Of a stretch of 64,000 nt of DNA, positions 18,486 through 27,137 are shown one piece after another (the first letter of the stretch is position 1; every line of letters starts with the position of its first letter). Both the position numbers and the translations under genes were made by a program. The DNA is taken from contig JBNKIW010000015.1 of the NCBI GenBank assembly GCA_050290865.1, forward strand, positions 22,999 through 86,998. Direction: 5' to 3'. The DNA is from JARRLC01 sp050290865. Lineage in GTDB: Bacteria; Pseudomonadota; Alphaproteobacteria; Rhizobiales; Rhodomicrobiaceae. The notes under the pieces are model-generated. The model was given only the letters and a program-made list of their open reading frames with translations, was not told the DNA's origin and ran no database searches.

Positions 18486-18715
18486 GAAGTCAGCGGCGGC
18501 TCCGGCCGGGGCCGCCTGTCCGCCGTTCCGTCATGGCCGGGGCCCGCCCCGCCACGGCGGGTGGCGGCGATGCCACAACCCTTTCCTCGCACATTGACGT
18601 CTCACGCGGAGCCGCCGTGGCAGCGCCCCGGCGGCATTTCGTTTGGTTAATGATTTTCTGCTACTGACAAGGTGAACCGTGCTCTCCCGGGGGTGGTTGC
18701 CCCAGCATCTGGCTG

Positions 18716-19696
18716 ATGAGGCTGAGGATGGATCGCCGTCGCTTTCTTGCGCATCTGGGCTTCGCCGCCGCCGCCAGCATGCCATGGCTCGCGGCGTGCC
18801 GGGGCAACGGATCGCTAACGGTCGCGACGCACATCTGGGTAGGGTATGAGCCCCTCTATCTCGCCCGCGATTTCAAATGGCTGCCCGCAGGGATCAGGTT
18901 GCTCGACGACCCGACGTTCGGACAATCGCTTGTGGCACTGAAATCGGGTGCAGCTGACGCCGCCTGCATGACGCTGGACGAGATGCTGCGCGCCCGGGCG
19001 GACGGTTTGCCGCTGTCGGCTGCGCTGGTGTTCGACGTATCGGCCGGGGCCGACATGGTCCTTGTCCGCCGGGCAATCGAAACGCTGGCCGACCTGAATG
19101 GCAAGCGCATCGGCTTCGATCACGGTGCCGTCGGCGCGCTCGTTTTCGAGAAATTGATGGAGGCGGCGGAGTTGCCCCCTTCGGCGGTGACCGAGGTCAA
19201 CCTTCCGGCAGGCCGGCATATCGAAGCCTGGCGCAAGGGCGAGATCGACGCCGTGATTACCTACGATCCGATGGCCTCGCACATCCTGCACGAAGGCGAA
19301 GGCGCGACAAACCTCTTCGACAGCCGCCAGATGCCGGACACGATCATCGACGTGCTCGCCATGCGGCGCGACCGGATCGGGTCCATGACGCTCCTGAGCA
19401 ACCTGGTGGTGGAGCATTTTCGCGCGCTGGCATACATGCGGACCCATGAGCAGGATACGATCCGCCGGATTTCGGCCCGCGAGGGTCTCAGCCCCGAGGA
19501 GGTGCGTCTCGCGCTGGCTGGCGTGACGCTGCCGACCCTGGAGGCCAACCGCGGCTATCTTGCAGGGGCCGATCCAGGTCTCGTCAAGGCGGCAGAAGCG
19601 ATTTCCAAGCTCATGGCCCGGCGTGGCCTGCTGCTGCGGCACGATGATCTGGGCGAACTGGTCCTGCCGGGCGCGCTGCCGGATCGCAAGAGCTAG
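18716..19696 (+). CDS. Solute-binding lipoprotein, SsuA/ThiY/NMT1-like, with Tat-type signal
   Basis: A 326-residue periplasmic binding protein. The start has a twin-arginine-like run (DRRRFLAHLGFAAAA) ending in a lipobox (WLAAC, Cys about residue 29), so it is likely a membrane-anchored lipoprotein. The mature part follows the NMT1/SsuA pattern: THIWVGYEPLYLARD, FGQSLVALKSGAADAACMTLDEML, LNGKRIGFDHGAVGALVFEKLME and WRKGEIDAVITYDP. No permease or ATPase gene is near; instead the stop is three bases from a hybrid histidine kinase start. It therefore probably serves sensing rather than uptake. ATG 18728 is an alternative start. Confidence 0.88.
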   Translation: MRLRMDRRRFLAHLGFAAAASMPWLAACRGNGSLTVATHIWVGYEPLYLARDFKWLPAGIRLLDDPTFGQSLVALKSGAADAACMTLDEMLRARADGLPLSAALVFDVSAGADMVLVRRAIETLADLNGKRIGFDHGAVGALVFEKLMEAAELPPSAVTEVNLPAGRHIEAWRKGEIDAVITYDPMASHILHEGEGATNLFDSRQMPDTIIDVLAMRRDRIGSMTLLSNLVVEHFRALAYMRTHEQDTIRRISAREGLSPEEVRLALAGVTLPTLEANRGYLAGADPGLVKAAEAISKLMARRGLLLRHDDLGELVLPGALPDRKS

Positions 19697-19699
19697 AGC

Positions 19700-22579
19700 A
19701 TGAAGCGCCTCCCCGTTGTGTTCCTTCTGCTCCTCTCATTCGCCGCTCTGCCCGCGCGGGGCGAGACACCGCTGCGGATCGGTATCCTGGCCTATCGCCC
19801 GGAGGCCCAGACGATCGCCGAGTGGCGGCCGGTGGGTAACTATCTGCAAGAGGCGCTGAGACGGCCCGTGGAGATCTCGGTTTACGATCACCAGGGGCTG
19901 AGCGCGGCTGTCGGACGGCGCGCGGTGGACGTGGTGATCACGACCGCCAACCATTTCATTCAGCTTCAGCATACGAGCGGCCTGTCCTCGGCGCTGGCGA
20001 CGGTGCTGACGCGCGCGGGGCCCCAGGAGTTGAGCGCCTATGGCGGGGCGATCATCGCTCTGGCGAAGCGCAAGGATATCGATGCGCTCGCCGACCTGGC
20101 GGGCAAGCGCGTCGCCACTGTCTCGCCGGATGCGTTGGGCGGCTATCAAATGCAGGCTCTCGAGCTTGTCGATGCCGGGGTTCGGCTGCCCGCGGGGGAT
20201 GAGCTGATTATTACCGGTCAGCCGCAGGATCGCGTGATCGAGGCTGTCCTCGCCGGGCGCGCCGACGCCGGTTTCGTGCGCGCCGGGGTGCTCGAAAAAC
20301 TCGCGGCGGAGGGGAAGGTCGATCCGGCCCTGTTCAAGATCCTCAACCCCCAGAAGCTCACGGGCTTTCCCTACGGGGTTTCCACAAAGCTCTATCCGGA
20401 GTGGCCGGTGGCGGCGATGCCGCAACTGAGCATGGATACCGCGACCCGGCTGGCCGCGGCTCTATTCCTCATGCCGCGTGGCGGTGCGCACGGCTTCACC
20501 GCCCCGGCAGACTATGACGGCGTCGAGCATCTGATGCGCCGCCTCCACCTGCCGCCCTTCGCGTATGTCCGCGAAGTCTCGGCATCTCACCTGTGGTGGG
20601 ACGCGGTCTGGATCGCTACGCTGGGGGCGCTGGTGATATGGCTCGGGACGGCAAGCGCCGGCCTTGTCGTCCTGTACCGCCGCTCGCAGCGGACCTATCG
20701 CGAGTTGAGCCGGCTGGCCGCGAAGGACAAGCTGGTGCTCTCCAGTCTTGCCGAGGGCGTCTTTGGCGTGGACATGGAGGGCAAGTGTATCTTCATGAAC
20801 CCGCGCGGGCGGGCCATGCTGGGATTCACCAAGGGCGAAATCATCGGCAAGGATGCGCACGACATGTTTCATGGCCCTGCCTCCGGTGACACCTTCCATT
20901 CGCGGGCGACGTGCCCGGTTCTGCTCACGCTCGCCGACGGCAGGAAGCGGGTTCGCGAGGACAGCTTCATCCGTCGAGATCGCAGGGCGTTTCCGGTCTC
21001 CTTGACGGTGTCCGCGATGCGCGAAAGCGAAGCTCTTGTCGGCGCGGTTGTCGTCTTTCAGAACATTGCCGAGCGCAAGCAGGCCGAGGACGAACTCCGC
21101 CGCCACAAGGAACAGCTGGAGGAAACGGTCGAGAAGCGTACTGCGGAGCTGCATCTGGCGCGCGATGCGGCCGAGGCCGCGAACAAGGCCAAGAGCACGT
21201 TCCTCGCCAATATGAGCCACGAATTGCGCACGCCGCTCAACGCCATTCTCGGCTTTTCGTCCCTGTTGCGCAGCGAGCCGGCGCTGAGCACCGGTCAGCG
21301 TGAGAAGCTCGACGTCATCAACCGCAGTGGCGACCATCTGCTATCGCTGATCAATGACGTGCTTGAAATGGCGAAGATCGAGGCCGGTCGGTTGCAGGTG
21401 GAGAAGGCGCCGGTCGATCTGGGCGCACTGGTGCGTGACGTCGCGGACATGATGCGCGCGCGGGCGCACGAAAGGGGATTGTGGCTGCTGCTCGACCTGT
21501 CTTGCGAGTTTCCGCGCTTCGTCCGCACCGACGCGGCGCGTCTGCGGCAGGTTCTGATCAACCTCGTCGGCAATGCGGTGAAATTCACCAAGGAAGGCGG
21601 CATAACCGTCCGGCTTGGGCAAAAGGGCAACGCGACCACCCATTTGCGGATCGGCGTCGAGGACACGGGACCCGGCATCTCGCCGGAGGATCAGAAACGG
21701 CTGTTCGAGCCTTTCATGCAGATGGCGGAGACCGGCGTTCAGAAGGGAACCGGCCTCGGCCTCGCGATTTCGCGCCAGTTCGTGTCGCTGATGGGCGGCA
21801 GCATCAGTGTTCACAGCACGCTGGGCAAGGGATCCGCCTTTTGCATCGACCTGCCGGTGGAACTGGCGACGGAGGAAGAGGTCAGCAGTCTCCACGCCGT
21901 CTCGCTCGGAGGAGAGGTCGTCGCTTTGGAGCCGGGCCAGACGCCGCGGCGCATCGTCATAGCCGAGGATCAGCGCGAGGATCAGAACCTCCTTAGCACG
22001 CTCATGAAGAACATCGGCATGGAGGTGAGGATCGCGTGCGACGGCGAGGAATGCCTGAAACTGTTTGAGGAATGGCAACCGGACCTCATCTGGATGGACC
22101 GGTACATGCCGGTCATGGACGGCGTGCGGGCCACGCAGGCCATCAGAGATCTGCCCGACGGAAAAGATGTCAGGATCGTCGCCGTCACGGCTGCGGTATT
22201 CAAGGAGCAGGAAGAGGAGATGCTTGCGGCGGGTACGGACGACTTCGTGCGCAAGCCCTACCGTTTCGGTGACATCTACGACAGACTCGCCGCGCAACTG
22301 GGGCTCAGATATGTCTATTCGTCCAGGACGGTCGCCGCTGGCGGGCAGGAGGTGCGGCGGGAGCTTACGCCGGCGATGTTCGACGGCTTGCCCGAGGTCG
22401 TGCGCAACCGCTTGGCGGAGGCGGCGGAGAGCCTTGATTCCGAACGCATCGAGGCCACCATCCGCGAAATTGCCCAGATCGACCATGCTCTGGCCCGCGC
22501 GCTCGCGCGCTACGCGGATGAATTCGACTATCCGTCGATTCTAGGCGCGCTCACGCCGGGGGCGCAAGCGGCGGAATGA
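19700..22579 (+). CDS. Hybrid sensor histidine kinase with periplasmic PhnD-like domain (TtrS-type sensor), PAS, HisKA, HATPase and receiver
   Basis: A 959-residue membrane sensor. Signal peptide 1-22; PhnD/phosphonate-type binding domain about 24-295 (LRIGILAYRPEAQT at its start); membrane span about 305-330 (WDAVWIATLGALVIWLG); PAS about 345-465; coiled coil about 455-495; HisKA with FLANMSHELRTPLNAI, His507; HATPase about 610-725 (EDTGPGISPEDQKRLFEPFMQ); receiver about 750-870 with Asp800 in LIWMDRYMPVMDG. The tail after 885 is helical and unassigned. A PhnD-like input domain is known from tetrathionate sensor TtrS. No response regulator with a DNA-binding output is adjacent, so the downstream partner is unknown. 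Confidence 0.92.
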   Translation: MKRLPVVFLLLLSFAALPARGETPLRIGILAYRPEAQTIAEWRPVGNYLQEALRRPVEISVYDHQGLSAAVGRRAVDVVITTANHFIQLQHTSGLSSALATVLTRAGPQELSAYGGAIIALAKRKDIDALADLAGKRVATVSPDALGGYQMQALELVDAGVRLPAGDELIITGQPQDRVIEAVLAGRADAGFVRAGVLEKLAAEGKVDPALFKILNPQKLTGFPYGVSTKLYPEWPVAAMPQLSMDTATRLAAALFLMPRGGAHGFTAPADYDGVEHLMRRLHLPPFAYVREVSASHLWWDAVWIATLGALVIWLGTASAGLVVLYRRSQRTYRELSRLAAKDKLVLSSLAEGVFGVDMEGKCIFMNPRGRAMLGFTKGEIIGKDAHDMFHGPASGDTFHSRATCPVLLTLADGRKRVREDSFIRRDRRAFPVSLTVSAMRESEALVGAVVVFQNIAERKQAEDELRRHKEQLEETVEKRTAELHLARDAAEAANKAKSTFLANMSHELRTPLNAILGFSSLLRSEPALSTGQREKLDVINRSGDHLLSLINDVLEMAKIEAGRLQVEKAPVDLGALVRDVADMMRARAHERGLWLLLDLSCEFPRFVRTDAARLRQVLINLVGNAVKFTKEGGITVRLGQKGNATTHLRIGVEDTGPGISPEDQKRLFEPFMQMAETGVQKGTGLGLAISRQFVSLMGGSISVHSTLGKGSAFCIDLPVELATEEEVSSLHAVSLGGEVVALEPGQTPRRIVIAEDQREDQNLLSTLMKNIGMEVRIACDGEECLKLFEEWQPDLIWMDRYMPVMDGVRATQAIRDLPDGKDVRIVAVTAAVFKEQEEEMLAAGTDDFVRKPYRFGDIYDRLAAQLGLRYVYSSRTVAAGGQEVRRELTPAMFDGLPEVVRNRLAEAAESLDSERIEATIREIAQIDHALARALARYADEFDYPSILGALTPGAQAAE

Positions 22580-22618
22580 CCGCGCTCGCAACGGGAGCGC
22601 CACGTGAGCCTGGGGGGC

Positions 22619-23080
22619 TCAGGCGTCGTCCGTCTTGCTCGCCCCGAATTCGGGGTACAGCTTGTAATAATGCCGGATCATGCTGTTGCGGAAGATGATC
22701 AGGAGCGCAACGATGACCAGCGCCACCCCATGCGAGATCATGATGAGGTCTTCGGCGCCCTGGGGATGGGTGCCGGCGGCGCGCGCGCTCATGAACTGCA
22801 TCGTCTCCGGCACCTGTGCCAGTTCCTGGCCGAACTGCGTGACGAGATCGCTCCTGAGAGATTCGACGAGGGCATAGGAGTGCATCAGCGCGCGGCTGTT
22901 GACCACGACGAAACCGCCATAGGCGATGAGCGCGATCATCCGTTCCGCCAGGAGCAGCGGCCTGTGAACCAGAAACAGAAACCACAGGATACCGAGGTGA
23001 ACGACGATGTACATCGACCAAAGATTGTCGAGCTTCGCACTGACCGACATCAGCGCGTCCATGAGGACTGCGACTGTCAT
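22619..23080 (-). CDS. Small membrane protein of unknown function
   Basis: A 153-residue protein with about three hydrophobic segments: YIVVHLGILWFLFLV near residue 25, MIALIAYGGFVVVNS near 48, and the strong span GVALVIVALLIIF near 118. Between the second and third is a helical soluble stretch. I do not recognise the family. It converges with the hybrid kinase gene (gap 39 bases) on the opposite strand. Confidence 0.65.
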   Translation of the reverse strand: MTVAVLMDALMSVSAKLDNLWSMYIVVHLGILWFLFLVHRPLLLAERMIALIAYGGFVVVNSRALMHSYALVESLRSDLVTQFGQELAQVPETMQFMSARAAGTHPQGAEDLIMISHGVALVIVALLIIFRNSMIRHYYKLYPEFGASKTDDA

Positions 23081-23348
23081 AACTCCCCCAAACCCAATAT
23101 GCCCACCGTCTGCGCCCGGCCGCGGCCGTCGCAGTGCCCAAGGGAATGCAATAGCCGCAAGCCCGGCGCAAATCCACCAGGAATTGTGCGATCCGCTGCG
23201 GGGCTCGGGGGGGCAATGGAGGCGGGCGGAATGGGGCAGTCAGGTGGCCGGGAAACGAAAGCCGAACCGCGCCGGATCAGGAGGCGGCAACTTCGCCATC
23301 CTGGCCCGGCGTGTCAGGTCCGCCATCGGTGTTCTTTGCGATGTGATA

Positions 23349-23744
23349 TCAGTGAAGGACGTAGGCCGTCTGGAAGGTGCCGTTGCGCACCTCTACCGTG
23401 GCCGCGTCCGTGCCGCAGGTGACTTCGAGCGTCTGCGTCTCGATGCTGCCGAGTTCGGCCTTCTCGCCCGGCCGCATGCTGAATTTCAGCCGCGTGGCTG
23501 ACGGAGACGTGCGGCCGTCGGTATCCTCGGAGAGGAAGAGCGTCATCGCGCAGGTTCCGCTGTTCTGGAGGAAATAGCCCACAGCATGCTTGGAGCCGAA
23601 ATATTGCGTGATCGCCTGCGCGGGCTTGTAGACAGCCGCCCCCCGCATCACCACCGCGCCCGCCTGGCCGCCACGAAGCATCACCCCGCCTGCCACCAGT
23701 CCGGCGAGCGCTGCGCCCATGAACACATATCTGGCAATCTTCAT
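23349..23744 (-). CDS. Exported small protein of unknown function
   Basis: A 131-residue protein with a signal anchor or signal peptide (ARYVFMGAALAGLVAGGVML) and an all-beta-looking mature part containing two cysteines (GTCAMTLFL and VTCGTDAA) that could pair. It has no match I recognise. ATG 23744 is chosen because it opens directly onto the signal sequence; the longer frame to 23948 reads through the AT-rich spacer. A 17-base palindrome lies 20 bases upstream of this start. Confidence 0.6.
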   Translation of the reverse strand: MKIARYVFMGAALAGLVAGGVMLRGGQAGAVVMRGAAVYKPAQAITQYFGSKHAVGYFLQNSGTCAMTLFLSEDTDGRTSPSATRLKFSMRPGEKAELGSIETQTLEVTCGTDAATVEVRNGTFQTAYVLH

Positions 23745-24111
23745 TTTTGCGCTCCATGCTCTATTGTTGCAGTGCAGCAATCTGCCGGCCAGCGTGCCGC
23801 CCGAGGTCGTAAAATAGATATTCCCGGCACGTCCAGTACCGGATTTGGCCGACGCCCCACGACTTATTGCATTGCACAACCGCGAGCTACGATTATGCTG
23901 CAATTGAGCATTGCGATCCATGCGTAGAGTGTCGCGGGTTCGACGCACTGGATTTTTCTACGGCGATCATTTAGGGGAGGACAATTGCGGGAAAACTCGT
24001 AGCGCGCGCAGGTGTCCGCTGCCGGGATAGGGGGCGGATCAGTAGCTAAGTCATTGATTTATCGCGCTCATACAATGCCGGAGGCCCGGGCGCCACAAAC
24101 GGATCGAAATC
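23745..24111. other. Divergent spacer before hisB
   Basis: 367 bases between a minus-strand gene and hisB, locally AT-richer than its surroundings. It holds the palindrome at 23764 and must contain the hisB promoter, but I cannot point to a clear -35/-10 pair. No coding potential seen. Confidence 0.5.
23764..23780. promoter_or_regulatory. Palindrome, candidate operator
   Basis: TTGTTGCAGTGCAGCAA is a near-perfect 17-base palindrome (one mismatch per arm pair) rich in TGCA. It lies 20-36 bases upstream of the minus-strand gene that starts at 23744, the right place for an operator. TGC-rich palindromes are bound by PhaR-type regulators in some Alphaproteobacteria, but that link is a guess. Confidence 0.35.
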
Positions 24112-24705
24112 ATGCGCAAAGCCGCCATCACCCGTAACACCAGGGAAACACAGATATTCGCCGAGGTTGATCTCGACGGCTCGGGTGCATGCGACATATC
24201 GACCGGCATCGGCTTTCTCGACCACATGCTGGAGCAGCTCGGGCGCCATTCGCTGATAGACATCCGCCTGAATGCGGCAGGCGACCTGCATATCGACGCG
24301 CATCACACCACCGAAGACGCCGGCATCGCGCTGGGGCAGGCCGTGGCCCAGGCGCTCGGCGACAAAAAAGGCATCACCCGCTACGCGTCGCTCGATCTGC
24401 CGATGGACGAGACGCTGACCCGCGTGGCCATCGACATTTCCGGGCGCCCTTATCTGGTCTGGCGCGTCACATTCCCCACGGCGAAGGTCGGCGATTTCGA
24501 CACCGAGCTGTTCCGAGAGTGGTTCCAGGCTTTCGCGCAGAACGCGGGGCTGACGCTGCATGTTGAAAACCTCTATGGCGAGAACTCGCATCACATCGCC
24601 GAGACCTGCTATAAGGGGCTGGCCCGTGTCTTGCGCACCGCGATCCGCATCGATCCCGGCGAGCAGGGGCAGCTGCCTTCGACGAAAGGCGCGCTCGGCG
24701 GGTAA
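24112..24705 (+). CDS. hisB: HisB, imidazoleglycerol-phosphate dehydratase
   Basis: Monofunctional (dehydratase only) HisB of histidine synthesis, step 6. The 197-residue protein carries the manganese-binding motifs DHMLEQLGRHS near residue 40, DLHIDAHHTTEDAGIALGQA near 63, DLPMDETLTRVAIDISGRP near 97 and ENSHHIAETCYKGLARVLR near 158. First gene of the hisB-DUF2628-hisH-hisA-hisF block, an order shared with many Hyphomicrobiales. Confidence 0.97.
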   Translation: MRKAAITRNTRETQIFAEVDLDGSGACDISTGIGFLDHMLEQLGRHSLIDIRLNAAGDLHIDAHHTTEDAGIALGQAVAQALGDKKGITRYASLDLPMDETLTRVAIDISGRPYLVWRVTFPTAKVGDFDTELFREWFQAFAQNAGLTLHVENLYGENSHHIAETCYKGLARVLRTAIRIDPGEQGQLPSTKGALGG

Positions 24706-24728
24706 CACGGGGCGAGAAAGGAAGACCG

Positions 24729-25229
24729 GTGCAGACATACACGGTTCACGAGCCGCACCCCGCATCCTCGGACATTGCCGAGCGTGCCGAGCGGCTGGTG
24801 TTCATGAGGGAAGGCTTCTCGACGCTGGCTTTTCTTGCCGCGCCTGTCTGGCTGGCGGTCCACCGGCTCTGGCTCGAACTGGGTGTCTATCTTGCTGTCA
24901 CCGCCGCGATTGGAGCATTGGCGAAGCTGGGGGGCGCGCAGGAACAGGCGGGTGCGTGGGCGGTGTTCGGTGTGAACCTCATCGTCGGTTTCGAGGCGCG
25001 CGACCTGTACCGCCGCGCCTTGGAGCGGGGCGGCTACGCGCTGAGGGCGGTGGTCTCGGGACGCAATCTGGATGAATGCGAGCGGCGGTTTCTTGAGGAA
25101 TGGCTCATCGACGCGCGCGCAGATCAGGTGCGCCGCGCTGGCCAGTCTGGCTTGTTGCTGCCGGACGGCACGTCGAAGCCCGTCCTCAGAGAGCCGGTCA
25201 TCGGCATGTTTCCCGCTCACGGCGGCTGA
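24729..25229 (+). CDS. DUF2628 membrane protein
   Basis: A 166-residue protein with a DUF2628 domain: an ERLVFMREGFS block followed by two or three hydrophobic segments (STLAFLAAPVWLAVH, LGVYLAVTAAIGALAKLG, WAVFGVNLIVGFEA) and a C-terminal tail. Its presence between hisB and hisH is a conserved rhizobial feature, but no function is known. It starts with GTG at 24729, preceded by AGGAAG. Confidence 0.85.
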   Translation: MQTYTVHEPHPASSDIAERAERLVFMREGFSTLAFLAAPVWLAVHRLWLELGVYLAVTAAIGALAKLGGAQEQAGAWAVFGVNLIVGFEARDLYRRALERGGYALRAVVSGRNLDECERRFLEEWLIDARADQVRRAGQSGLLLPDGTSKPVLREPVIGMFPAHGG

Positions 25230-25255
25230 ACACCAACGGTTTGGATATCGAACGC

Positions 25256-25906
25256 ATGAGCGTTGCCATCATCAACTACGATTCCGGTAATCTCCACTCC
25301 GCCGCCAAGGCCTTCGAACGCGCCAGCGCCGAAAGCGGCACCGGTCATGAGGTTCTCGTCACCAAAGACCCGGAAGCCGTGCGCCGGGCTGACCGGATCG
25401 TATTGCCGGGCGTCGGCGCCTATGCCGATTGCTGGGCGGGGCTGAACAAGGTGCCCGGTATGCTGGCCGCTCTGGAAGAGGGCGTCCGCCAGCAGGGCAA
25501 GCCGTTTCTGGGCATCTGCGTGGGTATGCAATTGCTGTCGAGCCGGGGCTATGAGCACACGGTGACGGATGGCCTGGGCTGGGTCGGGGGCGAGGTGCGC
25601 CGGATCACACCGGCCGACGCATCACTCAAAATCCCGCATATGGGCTGGAACACGCTGGAACCCGTCGCCGCCCATCCGCTGCTCGACGGTATCCCCACCG
25701 GCAGCGACGGCTGGCACGCCTATTTCGTGCATTCCTACGCCTTCACCAGCACGGAACAGGGCGCCCTCGCCGCCACGACCGACTATGGCGGCCCGGTCAC
25801 CGCCATCGTCGCCAAGAACAATATCGCCGGTACGCAGTTCCACCCGGAAAAGAGCCAGAAGCTCGGCCTCAGGCTGATTGGCAACTTTCTAAGGTGGCAG
25901 CCGTAA
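25256..25906 (+). CDS. hisH: HisH, imidazole glycerol phosphate synthase glutaminase subunit
   Basis: HisH supplies ammonia from glutamine to HisF. The 216-residue protein has SVAIINYDSGNLHSAAKAFERA at the start, VLPGVGAYADC, the nucleophile elbow FLGICVGMQLL (Cys about residue 89) and the GTQFHPEKSQ block with catalytic His and Glu near 192-194. ATG 25256 matches the family start; the upstream extension in the same frame to 25100 overlaps the DUF2628 gene and is rejected. Its last 38 bases are also used by an antisense gene. Confidence 0.96.
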   Translation: MSVAIINYDSGNLHSAAKAFERASAESGTGHEVLVTKDPEAVRRADRIVLPGVGAYADCWAGLNKVPGMLAALEEGVRQQGKPFLGICVGMQLLSSRGYEHTVTDGLGWVGGEVRRITPADASLKIPHMGWNTLEPVAAHPLLDGIPTGSDGWHAYFVHSYAFTSTEQGALAATTDYGGPVTAIVAKNNIAGTQFHPEKSQKLGLRLIGNFLRWQP

Positions 25907-26264
25907 GCAGACGCGATTCGCGGACGTCGCTGGGCTGGGGCTGGCGGGCGTGCAGGACATTGGCGAGCAGCTTCACCGGAGCGCGCTCGAAGGCGTTGAT
26001 GGCGCTCATGCGCGCCGGGGCGCCGGGGAGGATGTCCATGCCCGCCACGTCGCTGCCCGCCTCGCAGACGTAGAGCTTGTCGCCGGTAACGAGATGGTCG
26101 CCGAGCGCGCTGCGGATTTCCGCCGCGGTAAGGTCGGTTTCGATGATCCAGAGATTGGCTATGGGATGTTCCCAATCGTCACCCAACCGCTTGATCTCGG
26201 TGATCAGGTCGGAATAGTTGTTGCCGGGCCGGTAAAGATCGTAGGAAATGATATAACGCCGCAT
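25869..26264 (-). CDS. Orphan Cas2/VapD-fold (SinR family) protein
   Basis: A 131-residue protein, antisense inside the histidine block. The start MRRYIISYDLYRPGNNY with a helix ITEIKRLGDDWEHPIANLWIIETDLTAAEIRSAL and a strand KLYVCEA follows the ferredoxin-like fold of Cas2, VapD and the so-called SinR family, with an Asp at the end of strand 1 where Cas2 has its conserved Asp. The C-terminal 50 residues are not part of that fold. There is no Cas1 and no CRISPR array in the window. Its 3' end overlaps hisH by 38 bases. Nuclease activity is possible by family but not shown. Confidence 0.75.
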   Translation of the reverse strand: MRRYIISYDLYRPGNNYSDLITEIKRLGDDWEHPIANLWIIETDLTAAEIRSALGDHLVTGDKLYVCEAGSDVAGMDILPGAPARMSAINAFERAPVKLLANVLHARQPQPSDVRESRLLTAATLESCQSA

Positions 26265-26399
26265 GGCTCAAGCCGCTCCCCATTGTCGGAAAACTGAGCT
26301 CCATACGCCGGTACAAGAAGGAGCGTAACGCATCACGCTCGACTCAACTGCCATGACGGTGGCATGGCGTTGTGTCGCAACTTAGGCGGAATTTGACGG

Positions 26400-27137
26400 A
26401 TGATCCTTTTCCCCGCAATCGATTTGAAAGACGGATGCTGTGTGCGCCTGCGCCAGGGTTTGATGAGCGAGGCGACCGTGTTCTCGGACGCGCCCGCCAC
26501 CCAGGCGAAGGCCTTCGAGGCGATGGGCTTCCGGTACTTGCATGTCGTTGATCTGAATGGTGCTTTCGAAGGCGAGCCGGTGAATGCCACCGCCGTGCGC
26601 ACGATCCTTGGCAGCCTATCAATCCCGGTACAGCTGGGTGGGGGGATCCGGACTCTGAAACAGGTCGAGGCCTGGCTCACGGAAGGCATCGCCCGTGTCA
26701 TTTTGGGCACAGCGGCTGTGCGTAACCCCGACCTCGTGCGTCAGGCCGCGGCGGCGTTTCCCGGAAAGGTTGCAGTCGGCATCGACGCTCGCGATGGCCG
26801 AGTCGCCATCGAAGGGTGGGCGGAGACGAGCGCGCTGACCGCGTCGGAACTGGCGAAGCGATTCGAGGATGCGGGCGTCGCCGCCATCATCTATACGGAC
26901 ATCGCGCGCGACGGCGTGCTGACGGGCTTGAACCTGGAAGCCACGGCGGCGCTTGCCCGCGAGGTTTCCATTCCGGTCATCGCTTCGGGGGGCCTTGCGG
27001 GTATCGAGGACATCCGCCGCCTCATTTCTCCGGAGTTCTCTGACATCTCTGGAGCGATCGCGGGCCGCGCGCTGTATGATGGACGCCTCGATGCCGCAGA
27101 GGCGCTGGCGCTCATTGCGGGGAGGGGGGCGACATGA
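26400..27137 (+). CDS. hisA: HisA, phosphoribosylformimino-5-aminoimidazole carboxamide ribotide isomerase
   Basis: HisA is the beta-alpha barrel isomerase at step 4 of histidine synthesis. The 245-residue protein starts ILFPAIDLKDG with the catalytic Asp (residue 8), has YLHVVDLNGAFEG near 45, QLGGGIRTLKQVEAWL near 80, YTDIARDGVLTGLN with the second Asp near 169, and VIASGGLAGIEDI near 196. Its stop overlaps the next ATG by four bases (ATGA). It is separated from hisH by the antisense Cas2-like gene. Confidence 0.96.
   Translation: MILFPAIDLKDGCCVRLRQGLMSEATVFSDAPATQAKAFEAMGFRYLHVVDLNGAFEGEPVNATAVRTILGSLSIPVQLGGGIRTLKQVEAWLTEGIARVILGTAAVRNPDLVRQAAAAFPGKVAVGIDARDGRVAIEGWAETSALTASELAKRFEDAGVAAIIYTDIARDGVLTGLNLEATAALAREVSIPVIASGGLAGIEDIRRLISPEFSDISGAIAGRALYDGRLDAAEALALIAGRGAT

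Noticed and set aside
18486..18516. GC-rich hairpin after rpsD as a terminator
   Set aside because: Short six-base arms with no T run; not enough to call.
25800..26400. CRISPR-Cas system around the Cas2-like gene
   Set aside because: No Cas1, no other cas gene, and no array of direct repeats in the window.
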